DNA of 64,000 nt from Nageia nagi (lineage: Eukaryota > Pinophyta). Under the pieces are notes generated by a model. That model did no database searches. It was not told the origin of the DNA and worked only from the letters and a program-made list of their open reading frames with translations. Positions 43,410 through 53,460 of this stretch are shown piece after piece. Each line of letters begins with the position of its first letter. The first letter of the stretch is position 1. Both the position numbers and the translations under genes were made by a program. Location: contig JBITNC010000001.1 of assembly GCA_050084985.1 (NCBI GenBank), forward strand, positions 189,596,001 through 189,660,000, written 5' to 3'.

Positions 43410-43489
43410 AAATGGGATGCATCATTTGGGGATGCTAGAAGATCATCAGAGTTTATCTCTTTTCGGGGGTTAGTAGCTAGTGGAGTTGT

Positions 43490-43820
43490 AGCTTTCCAGC
43501 TAGCTTAGTGGGAGAGCTCGAGCCAATGTGGAGGAGTTCTTACCTAAGCTAGGATAGTAGCTCGAGCCAGTGAGGTGGAGTTGCTAGAATAGCTCAAGCT
43601 AGTGAGGTGGAGTTACTGGAATAGTTCGAGCCAGTGTGGTGGAACTATTCTATCCCTGATCCAGATCTAGCTAGTGGGGTAGATCCAGATCCAGCCAGTG
43701 GGGTAGATCTAGATCCAGCCAGTGCGACCATGTTCCAGATCTAGGTCTAACCTACCAAATCAGTGTGAGGAGGCATGTCCTAGATCTAGACCATTCGAAT
43801 CAGTGTGAGGAGGCTCATCC
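43490..43820 (+). repeat. tandem repeats inside the LTR
   Basis: Units based on GCTCGAGCCAGTGAGGTGGAG (about 33 bp) are followed by units based on GATCCAGATCCAGCCAGTG and then CAAATCAGTGTGAGGAGGC. The 5' LTR has one more GATCCAGATC... unit than the 3' LTR (47090-47370), which accounts for much of their length difference. Confidence 0.8.
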
Positions 43821-44133
43821 ATCATTAGGGAGAAGAGATTGAAGAACTTGCAGGGCTAGATCATCCAAATCTACTTTATGAGGGTAAACATCCCCTTCTT
43901 GAGCATTTGGGTATTTTTCCTTGAGTATTGTACTTATCCATTTGGGACATCCTAGCTCTTGAAGAATAAAATTCATTTTTGGCTCTATTTATTGTTCAAT
44001 TTATAGATCCGATTTGAATTGAGCTAGATAGAAAAATATAAAATATATATAAATTCGTAAGTAGTGATATTTCAACTTTGGAATATTACACTTTAACAAA
44101 AATCACATTTTGTGAGTTTTGGGGATATTACAG

Positions 44134-44146
44134 TGGTATCAGAGCC
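44134..44146 (+). other. TR-GAG-like primer binding site
   Basis: TGGTATCAGAGCC, complementary to the 3' end of initiator tRNA-Met, one base after the 5' LTR. Confidence 0.92.
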
Positions 44147-44173
44147 TGTTTTCCTACCAGCCTGTATTAGCTC

Positions 44174-45545
44174 ATGCCACCTAAGATCCATAATAGAGGA
44201 AGAAGTGATTCTGATTACCAGCTGAGCTTGGAGGAGAGAGATGTAATAGATCTGGAGGGATCTGAAGAGTGGGAGGAAGTCGGATAAGGGAACATGGCCG
44301 ATTCCAACATAGCCATCTTAGATGCATTAAGGAAGATGACAGAGCAATTACAGATACTCACATCCCAAAGAGGGAACCAGACTCCACCACCCAGCTAGGA
44401 GAATAGAAATGACCAAGGAGAGAGCTCATCTGGGGCTAGATCTCATTACCAGAAGTCTATACCTATTCCACCTAAGCCTCTTTTCAGAAAAGATGAAGAT
44501 CTAGAGGATATCTATCAAATACATTAGGAGAGGCTCAACCAATTGTTTGATGAGTACATGGCCAAACTAGTAGAGTATAGAAACATCATATCTTTCCAAG
44601 AATTTCATGGAAAATTGGAGGGAGGACAAGGAGGATGCCCACCTATCTTTAAGGAGCCATTACAAAAGATCCAATTGGAGAAATTTGATGGAGGTGCAGG
44701 GATCTTAGCAAGAGGATGGATTCACCAGCTCCAAATGTACCTATCTTTTAATTCCATGGTAGAAGATGAGGCCATACGTTTTGCTACACTCTCCCTGAAG
44801 GGACGAGCCTATGAGTGGTGGCACCATGGATTGAAAATGTTGGGGCATGACCAGATCTCAACTTTTGATGAATTTTGCCAAAGGTTACTGGAATATTTTG
44901 AAAAGAGGACTGAAGAAAGTTACTTCCATGAGCTCACCAAGATCCAATAAAAAGGTACAGTTGAAGAATATGTAGATGAGTTTATGAATGTTTCTGTTAT
45001 GGTTTTAGATCTGTTAGAAGCTAGAAGGATGGCTATGTTCATGGAGGGTTTGAATGAAAATATGAGAGCATTTATCAAAGCATTTGAGCTAAATGATCTT
45101 GATGAGGCAATCAGAAGGGTCGTAGCACTTGAATCAACCAGTCTGATCTAAGGGAAGAGCAATCAAGGAAGGATGCAACCACCCCAGCAACAAATTATGC
45201 CAATAAGTAAAATGAATAGGAGCCAAGGAAGGCTTGCATCTCCACCAAGGAGAAATGCATGGTTGTTGGAGCAAACACAGGAGGGATCAGGAGATCTCAC
45301 ATTTTGAAATGAGAAGAAGGAAAATGTGCTTTATCTACAAAGGATCATGGGAGCCAGGCCATCGCTGCAATGGGAAGGTGCAGCTTAGTTATGTAGAGGT
45401 AATGGAGATGGAGGAACCTGAATCAGATTTGTGGTGCATTTCAGAATTTGTGGAAGAGTTTTCCACTCACGGCACCTTGGCCACCATTAGTGGAGCACCC
45501 CATTGCCCCACATTATGCATTTACGGAAAAGCTCTAGGAGAATAA
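44174..45545 (+). pseudogene. gag with zinc knuckle
   Basis: Probable start at the ATG near 44174 (MPPKIHNRGRSD); early stops break the N-terminal part. 44543-44950 is open and carries the Retrotrans_gag core: IQLEKFDGGAGILARGWIHQ, FATLSLKGRAYEWW and FDEFCQRLLEYFEKR. A stop at 44948 is followed in the same frame by TVEEYVDEF and MFMEGLNENMRAFI. After a Gln-rich spacer, 45234-45545 includes CFIYKGSWEPGHRC, a zinc knuckle whose second Cys is Tyr. Gag forms the particle. Confidence 0.85.
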
Positions 45546-45905
45546 GTGACTATTCTTATCGATGGAGGGGCATCTCATAACTTCATTGATGCTTTGTTTG
45601 CTGCTAAGAAAGGATTAAGGATGGATATTTTTGAAGGATTCAATGTGGCCAATGCTAATGGCCAGATCTCATTTTGCAATAAGGTGATTAGACAACTTCT
45701 AGTTGAGACCAACAATTACTCCATGAGAAGTGATTTCTATGTATATCCCATGGGAGGGACCTTGCACATGGTATTTGGAATTCAATGGCTAAAAACTTTG
45801 GGGGAGATTAGGACAAATTATGACACCTTGGAAATGAAGTTCTTGGTAAACGAAAAGGAGGTCATCATGAGAGGATTGCAGGGTAGCAATAGGGCCATTT
45901 CATAA
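45546..45905 (+). CDS. retropepsin-like aspartic protease
   Basis: 119 codons open. The active-site segment reads TILIDGGASHNFIDA; families have L-x-D-S/T-G-A/S-x-H-N-F, so Asp and Gly are present with Ser changed to Gly. The later VYPMGGTLHMVFGIQWLKTL fits the second conserved part (hydrophobic-G, then G-x-x-W-L). It would process gag. No RT follows, though this domain normally leads into it. Confidence 0.8.
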   Translation: MTILIDGGASHNFIDALFAAKKGLRMDIFEGFNVANANGQISFCNKVIRQLLVETNNYSMRSDFYVYPMGGTLHMVFGIQWLKTLGEIRTNYDTLEMKFLVNEKEVIMRGLQGSNRAIS

Positions 45906-46564
45906 TCCCATCGATTGGAAGTAATAGAAGATCCAAAGCAACAACATCGAATCATTCCTCATGTCCCAAATAGAACTACCATGCAAGATGTCACCCAATC
46001 CCAAGGTAACACGCCCACATTTGCTCAACCACTAACGAATTGGTTAAGAGTGTTCTTTTTCTAGATAATAAGTTGGAGGTTGATTGAAGATTGGAAATAA
46101 GTGATAATACTTGTTGGTTAGATTTACTTCTCTTTGGCATATATGTCCCTGTTACAAATATATTGCTACAAATTTTTTTGGGACAAATTGTCCATCATCT
46201 TGATTAAAATGAGAAATAGAGGGATTGGAGATTTGGTATTACTTCATCATACTTTTCCTTGTGAACCACTCAACCACTTAGACCATTGGGATGTTGGGAC
46301 GAATGTATTCATGCTTGTTGAAATTATAGATTCTCCCTCCCATCATGTGATGCAGTCCTGGATAGAAGATAACCCACTAGCACTCCTTGATTTCATTTAG
46401 GACTTGGATGTTAGGTTGTGGAGCTATGAAGGTAGACATTTTGGTCATCACTTGTAGCAAAAAATTAGAACGCTTTCTCCTTGTTCTTTCATCTGCATTA
46501 CAACTTTTTAGGATGGGAAAGAGAAGGGCTAATTTATCTTGAGTTGCTTGGGGACAAGTAATTC
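45906..46564 (+). other. interior after protease, no RT or integrase
   Basis: Reads as linker: a segment near 46134-46400 is open for 88 codons without a known domain (CDHHTFPCEPLN-like, with several His and Trp). I looked for the RT, RNase H and integrase signatures seen in the other Gypsy elements here and found none. Confidence 0.6.
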
Positions 46565-46578
46565 AAGAAGGGGAGACT
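46565..46578 (+). other. TR-GAG-like polypurine tract
   Basis: AAGAAGGGGAGACT immediately precedes the 3' LTR. Confidence 0.85.
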
Positions 46579-47682
46579 TGTAATGTCCCCAAATTTGTAA
46601 AAAATCCACTTTCTCTCCTCTTGGAGTGTGACGTTCATGGAAAAGGAGGAGAAATGAAAAATAAATTAATTTAGGAGTATTTTATTAATATTTTGCATTT
46701 ATTTCTATAACCAAGGCTAAAGAGATCCTTGAGGCACTCACCCTTGGATTTTATTTAATTAATTTGGCTCAATTATTTGTAATTAATGCAATATTAGTCT
46801 CTCATAATGGGACGTTGCATTTATGAGCCATTGATCTTGTAATTTGGCATCTTTAGGCAACCATTGTGGGATGTTGGGCTTCCTGGGTTCCTAGATGATT
46901 TAATTTGTCATACCAAGACACCAGAAGAGGGATGTTGCACTTTGGGTGATTCTAAGGTATGAGAGATCTTATTATAAAAGGAGATGGGATGCATCATTTG
47001 GGGGATGCTGGAAGATCATCAGAGTTTATCTCTTTTCAAGGGTTAGCAGCTAGTGGAGTTGTAGCTTTCCAGTTAGCGTAGTGGGAGAGCTCGAGCTAGT
47101 ATGGAGGAGTTCTTACCTAAGCTAGGATAGTAGCTCAAGCCAATGAGGTGGATTTGCTAGAGTAGCTCGAGCCAGTGAGGTGGAGTTACTGGAATAGTTT
47201 GAGCCAGTGTGGTGGAACTATTCTATCCCTGATCCAGATCTAGCTAGTGGGGTAGATCCAGATCTAACCAGTGCAACCATATTCCAGATCTAGATCTAAC
47301 CTACCAAATCAGTGTGAGGAGGCACAACCTAGATCTAGACCAGCCGAATCAATGTGAGGAGGCTCATCCATCATTAGGGAGAAGAGATTGAAGAACTTGT
47401 AGGGCTAGATCATCCAAATCTACTTTGTGAGGGCAAACATCCCCCTTCTTGAGCATTTAGGTATTTATCCTTGAGTATTGTACTTGTCCATTTCGAACAT
47501 CCCAACTCTTGAAGAATAAAATTCATTTCTGGCTCTATTTCTTGTTCAATTTGTAGATTCGATTTGAATTGAGCTAGATAGAAAAATATAAAATATATAT
47601 AAATTCCTAAGTAGTGATATTTCAACTTTGGAATATTACACTTTAACAAAAATTGCATTTTGTGAGTTTTGGGGATATTACA
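46579..47682 (+). repeat. TR-GAG-like 3' LTR
   Basis: Begins TGTAATGTCCCC and ends GGGGATATTACA; partner of 43007-44132. Confidence 0.9.
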
Positions 47683-47853
47683 CATCTTTACCACTGGAGC
47701 ACAAATTTCCTCATAATCAACTCTATATTTTTGAGTGAAACCCTTGGCTACTAAGCTTGCCTTGTATTTCTCAATTTTCTCAATTGAATTGTATTTGACC
47801 TTGTATTTCTCAATTTTCCCAAGTGGATGGGGGGTTACAAATGCTTTGCTCAT
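47683..47853 (-). pseudogene. Copia RT scrap
   Basis: The minus strand reads KYKASLVAKGFTQKYRVDYE and CAPVVKM, a typical Copia RT segment (K-A-R-L-V-A-K-G-F-x-Q). A local duplication (IEKYKVKYN / IEKYKASL) precedes it. It is the target into which the 43007-47682 element jumped; the first five bases are the duplication CATCT. Confidence 0.75.
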
Positions 47854-47869
47854 CTCCTTACATTTTGGT

Positions 47870-49810
47870 GGATTTTTTTTATTATAGTGATTAAATAATC
47901 TGACTTTTTTTAAAGGGGAGTTACTAGTTTTAAATATTTTGGAATCCTTTTTTTTTTAAGTAAGGGGGGAGAATATTTTGTCAAAAAGGAATTATTTTTT
48001 GGAGGGGGAATTCTTAAAAAAAAAAGGAAATTAAGCCTTTTACTTGTGATATTTTTAATATACCTTAAAATAAGTTGGTGTAATTTTTTTTAACACTAAG
48101 AGAGATGTGAATTTTTACGGGAGAAAATTTTTAAATTCTATCCTTAAAAGGATTTTTTTTCCTAAAGGGAGGTAATTTTTTATAAGTGGGAGTTAATTGT
48201 TTTCTCTCTAGCATTCTTAGTGTTAAAACATTTTTTTCTCTAAGTAAAATTACAATGGAGATTTTTTTTCCTAAATACATTTTTTAATGTTTAAAAAGGA
48301 GGGGAATGATTTCTTATGCTTTGATAAAAAGAAGGTGAAACTTTGCTAAAGTTTAAGTTTTAAGTAAAAATGGGGGGAATCCTTGTTTATTGTTGTTACT
48401 TAAAAATAATGAACTTATGCATTTTTTTGTAAATAGGTCCTCTTGGGGTTGGTAACAAAATCCATTGAACTCTTAGGTTTCAAGTTTTGGATGATGTATC
48501 ATTTTTTAAGCATTTTACTTTATGTTAAGCACTTTGCTTTTATTTTTTGCAAGAAAATTATAAATATTGAAAGTGCACCCTCTAAAATGAACATATATGT
48601 ATGTTTATTCCACAACATGACTTGTTTGGAGAGCTATGAGGGGAGAACAAGGTAGATTGGTGCCTTTAGTCTATCGATACAAATCATGTAAAGTATGTAC
48701 TTCTTAATTGCCCTTAATTCCTTTGTTGGTCTAGAAATAACTCCCTATAGGTGGACAAGCAGCATAATGATACCACATATTCACACATCCATTTAGGAAT
48801 TATTTTAATAACCTAGGAGGACAAATTGAAACCTAAACAAGCTACTAATTTGGCCAATCCAACATACATCACACCCTTGAAATATAGCTAGTACTTCCCC
48901 TTATGATAGTATATTATTGACTAAGGGGAACTAGTTGAGGATTGGTAGCAATTGGGCTCTATTACAGCTTGGATTTCATCATCAAGTGTTGCACATAGGC
49001 ATCTAGGTGATGGACTAATTTCGAATAAGAAAATAACCTCAAATATGCCCTCTCAACACCAATGTTACTTGGTTATGATAAAATGTTGTATGTATGGGAT
49101 ATATGATTTGATTATATGTGAATAAATTTCATACTTTATTGATTACCTTAGTTAAACAAATTCAACATATGTAGTTGATTAATTTGGTCAACAAATGGTA
49201 ATTGTTATATAGTGTAATGATCTCATTTTTTACATATGCCTTAATCTCCTTAATGGATTGAAATTTATACTTCTTAAGTGTAAATATTTGGTGGCATTAT
49301 TAATTGAAAAATAATCTCATAATAATAAAACCTTAAGGTGTTATGCATGATATTTGACACTATATGGTTGGAAGTAGTTTTATACAAATGGATTAATGCC
49401 TTCCATGATTGAAAGTTTATACCTATTTTCTTTTGGTTTCATGTAATCTTATTTGTTGAAAATTTATCTATGCTTTGGATTCTTGGCATATTACTTTCTT
49501 TTTTGAAAGTTTATCCTATTTTTGGGATTGATGCTAATCTACTTTCATGTTTGGAGTGTCTATACTTGTTTGTGTTCCTCTATCTAGGTAAGTGCAAGAA
49601 GATGAGTCCCACTTTTGGCCAAAAAGTGGAAGTGTTTTCCCTGACTTTTATGTTTGCTCATATTTGATCTCAAAATTTGAAGCACCTTAGAGTCCGATTC
49701 TTGAAAATGGTCACTTGGGTAAAAATGTAGTTCTCAAAGTGTAGTTTTCAAATATATAATTTATTCTAATACCTAGATGATAGAAATTAATATTTTATAG
49801 GCATGTTTAA
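47870..49810. other. low-complexity and unrecognised DNA
   Basis: 47870-48430 is dominated by runs of T, A and G (for example a TTTTTTTTTTAAGTAAGGGGGG-like run near 47950), with repeated GGGGGA and TTTTTCCTAAA phrases. From 48440 to 49800 I see no family; short open frames at 48443-48655 and 49470-49667 have no domain. Confidence 0.4.
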
Positions 49811-49814
49811 AAGA

Positions 49815-50490
49815 CATTATTTAAAAAATACAATTTCAGGACCATACCCCCATTGTGTTTGGCAAGCATAATTGGACGTAAATTAAAGTATAGTTGCAAA
49901 TCCTTTTAGGTGAAGATACTAAAGATTTTGGAGGATATTTTTTTTGTAATTTTTTTATTAATATTTTATTAACCATGATTATCATTTCAAAAAGTATTCA
50001 TTTTTGATAAGCATAATTTGACCTAAAATTATTATTTTTAATTTATTTTTCTTTTAATGTTGTGAAGAATTGTATGTAGATTGTACACATATATTATTTT
50101 TTTCATAATTCCAAAAAAATAAAAAGTTATTAAATAAATATAAAATTGACTATTTAAAAAATGCAATTTCACGACCATACCCATCATGTCCATCAAGCAT
50201 AATTGAACCTAAATTGAAATATTTTTTAAATCCTTTTGCTTAAAGATACCTAAGACACTAAAGATTGTGGAGGATATTTTTTGTATTTTTTTCATGAATT
50301 TTTTATTACTATTTTATTGGCCATGATTATCGTTTCAAAAAATGCTTATGTTTGATAAACATAGTTTGAATAAAACTTAACATTTTTAATTTATTTTTTA
50401 TTTAACTTGTGAGGAATTTTATGCACATTGTGCACATTTTTTTCTTCATAATTCCAAAAAAATAAAAAGTCATTAAAAAAATACAAAAAC
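49815..50490. repeat. tandem duplication of about 330 bp
   Basis: Two units with the same order of phrases: TATTTAAAAAATACAATTTC (near 49820) and TATTTAAAAAATGCAATTTC (near 50151), then ACCATACCC, CAAGCATAATTG, GGAGGATATTTTTT, CATGATTATC, and ending TCATAATTCCAAAAAAATAA. They differ by many substitutions and small indels. Confidence 0.85.
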
Positions 50491-50564
50491 TTAGCAATTC
50501 ATAAGACTTCCTCCAAATTGGGACTCATATTCTTGCACTTACCCATCTTGCTAGAACATTGTAG

Positions 50565-50835
50565 TGGATGGAGTGGTTAAAAAGGTTAGCCCTTATCCAT
50601 TACTACAAATTGTTGGAGTGGTTAAAAAGGTTCAACCTTGTTCATGATTAAAAATTTGATGGAGTGATTAAAAAGGTTTGTCCTTCTCTAAAGTTGCAAC
50701 CTATTAGAGTGGTTCAAAAGGTTCACCCTTCTCCAAAGTTGCAACCTATTAGAGTGGTTCAAAAGGTTCACCCTTCTCCAAATTTGCAACCTATTGGAGT
50801 GGTTCAAAAGGTTTGCCCTTCTCCAAAATTGCAAC
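50565..50835 (+). repeat. 45-bp minisatellite
   Basis: Four clear units starting at 50676, 50721, 50766 and 50811, each GTTCACCCTTCTCCAAAGTT-like followed by GCAACCTATTAGAGTGGTTC, plus two weaker units upstream. The 45-bp period is a multiple of three, so a reading frame stays open (15-residue unit HPSPKLQPIRVVQK), but there is no other evidence of a protein. Confidence 0.85.
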
Positions 50836-51469
50836 TATCTTACAAATTTATGCCAATTTATTTTTATTATTGGAAAGTGTATTTATGCATTAATGGAAGC
50901 AAAATCCATCTTAATGGATTAGTTCTACCTTTATCCATCATTTGCATCTTCACTAGTGGCATGTTTAATTTGACATTATTTGTGACTTGATCTACTCTAT
51001 CAGTTAGTATTGTTGAAGGAAAGCCTAAACCTCTAAATCAACATGTTTGTAAATAGAGAAGAACCTACACATTTTGACTTATGGCTTTCTATAATCAATA
51101 TGGTATTATTTGTGGTATGGTTAAGATAACATGATCTAGCTTATAAATCTTAACTTGGTAGCATAATAAATTTGACATTTATTTGGCTTAATGGATTATT
51201 AGCTTATGATATTTTGATCAAAATGACTTAGTGATTGGATTATATGTATTCAAAACTTCTCTTAAGATTGGTACATTGGTTATTTGGGATAATGTAATGA
51301 TTAATGAATATGAGATTCGAGATGGTAATGGAAAATAATTTGATCTTTCTAAAATATTCTTAACCATTGGAGCCTTCATCTTATAGAGAATCAAATCCTT
51401 GTATTGGATTATAGGTTCAAAGGCATAAATTTTATAAAGATAAGGTAATAAGAGCAATACAACCTTTTT

Positions 51470-53460
51470 AGCTTATGCATTCAAGTTTGATGGGTTCATT
51501 TCAGACTAAGCCTCTTAGAGAGCATCTTATGTTTTGACCTTCATTGATGACATCAGTTAGATAATATTTAGTTATCTACTTAAGCACAGGATTAAAGATT
51601 TCAAAGCCTTAGTTGAAAATTAGACTAACTTCAAAATAAAAATGTTGAGATCTTCCAATGGAGGTGAATATAATAGCAATAAGTTCAATAATTATTATGC
51701 AAAATATGATATAAAGAGGTAGTGCATGATCCCTTACACCCCTCAAGAATATGGTGTTGCTGAAAGAAAGAATAGAACCATTTAGGAAATGACTAGGTGT
51801 AGGTTGGAAAATATTCCTAGTTTATTATGGGATGAAGTTGTGAACACTATGATATGAATAGGTGCCCTATGAAAGTAGTTGAAGGCAAAACCCTATATAA
51901 GGCATGGACATGAAAGAAACCTAACATATCTCATCTTAATATTTTTGGTTGTAATATGTATGCCTTCATTGTTTATGAGAAAATAAAGAAGCTAGATAAG
52001 TATTCAAAAATTGCATATTTATAGGCTATGATAGTGAACATAGTAGCTACATGATCTATTCTCCTTCTTCCAAAATAATGTTTATGTTAAGGGATGTAAA
52101 GTTCAATGAACTTGTTGTGGAATCTACTTCTCATGAGGACTTTGATGATCTTAATGACTCTTCTATTGCACCTAACTGGTTGGATGTCAATGTAATAAAT
52201 CACCTCAAGAGAAAAATTCTCCAACACAAAGGATAACAAGAAGTATAACATTAAATACATCCTTGTTTATCAAAATTAATAGCAAGCATGATCCATTATC
52301 ATTCAAGGAAGCTTCGAATAATAAATGTTGGATGGAAGCCATGAAAGTGGAGTATGAGGTTTTGATGAAAAATTAAACTTGGGATTTGGTTCCTTATCCC
52401 AATGAACAAAATGCATTTGAAAATAAATGTATTTACAAGTTCAAATACAATTTAGTTGGAAAAGTAAGAAATATAAGAAACATTTAGTAGCTAAGGGTTT
52501 CACTCAGAAATACAAAGTTGATTCTGAGAAAACCTTTATTCCAATGGAAAATATGCACATATATAGTTAGGTTAATTCTTACTTTTTCAACATCTCAAGG
52601 ATGGAAAGTTTTTCAACTTGACATCAAGAGTGCTTTTCTCAATGATGAATTAGATGTGGAGATATACATGAATCAACCAGAAGGGTTTATTATGGAAGGA
52701 AAAGAGTCCCTTGTATGCAAGCTAAATAAATCCTTATCTATATGTAAGCACGTACCTAGAGCTTGGTATAAAATTATTTTAGGATACTTTATGAATATTA
52801 GGTTATCTAAATGTTATTCCAATTTAGATCTATATGTACTTAATCAAGGATAAGATTTCATCTTGATTTTTTTTTATGTGAATGATCTTATGATCATAGG
52901 AAATAATGATAAAATCATCCAAGAGTGTATATTCAAACTAAGGATAACTTTTAAAATTATTGATCTTGGTCTCTTGCAATACTATCTTGGTATTCAAATG
53001 TACTAATACAAGGATTGTACTTATCTTAGTCAATCCAAGTATATCTTAGATATTTTGCAAAAATTTAGAATGGAGGAGTGCAAACCTATTGTGATCCTAG
53101 TATTTATTTGAACCACTCTTTCTATTATCTCTAACTCTCAATTGGTTGATGCTACATTTTATAAGAAACTAATTGAATCTTCTTTATTTGACCATATCTA
53201 GGCCAGATATTGCCTTTACAGTAAATCTTATAGTATAATTTATGTAAAATTTGTATGTTGAGAACCTCAATGTTGTTAAGCAAATCTTGAAGTATGTTAT
53301 GAGAGAACATGAAATTTGGTATCTTCCATGATTTATGGATTCTAAAATTCACACATAATAAAAAACATATGGGCATGCTCTTTGATACTTTGGTTAACTA
53401 TGCAACCAAGGAATTCAGGGAAGGTAAGTTCCTACATTAGAAAATGGAGTAAGATTCAAG
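51470..53460 (+). pseudogene. decayed Copia pol (integrase-RT)
   Basis: Integrase pieces: TFIDDIS, FKALVEN, MLRSSNGGEY, YTPQEYGVAERKNRTI (catalytic Glu region) and LNIFGCNMYAF. RT pieces: LVAKGFTQKYKV, FQLDIKSAFLNDELDVEIYM, LNKSLSICKHVPRAWYK, YVNDLMIIGNN (catalytic YVDD changed to YVND) and LQYYLGIQMY, then DCTYLSQSKYILDIL. Stops and frameshifts are dense. The RNase H part is almost unreadable after 53150. The end at 53362-53455 matches 42226-42312, linking this to the LTR family at 22.7 and 42.3 kb. Confidence 0.82.

Larger units (their letters stand above)
43007..44132 (+). repeat. TR-GAG-like 5' LTR
   Basis: Begins TGTAATGTCTCC and ends GGGGATATTACA. A TATA-like GTTATAAAAGG lies at 43399-43409. 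It contains a tandem region at 43490-43800 (see separate entry). Confidence 0.9.
43007..47682 (+). mobile_element. non-autonomous Gypsy element, TR-GAG-like
   Basis: 4676 bp with LTRs of 1126 bp (43007-44132) and 1104 bp (46579-47682), TG to CA, a near-perfect primer binding site, a polypurine tract and target duplication CATCT. The interior is only 2446 bp and encodes gag, a zinc knuckle and an aspartic protease. I find no RT, RNase H or integrase motif between 45905 and 46578. Such elements (terminal-repeat retrotransposon with gag, TR-GAG, or a pol-deleted Gypsy copy) depend on a partner for reverse transcription and integration. The LTRs are alike over most of their length, so the insertion is relatively recent. 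It interrupts a minus-strand Copia RT scrap. Confidence 0.9.

Noticed and set aside
50565-50835. Evenly spaced repeats considered as a CRISPR array
   Set aside because: The units are head-to-tail without unique spacers, and the window is plant nuclear DNA.
51218-51457. 79-codon minus-strand frame before the Copia pol
   Set aside because: No recognisable motif and no neighbouring element part in that orientation.
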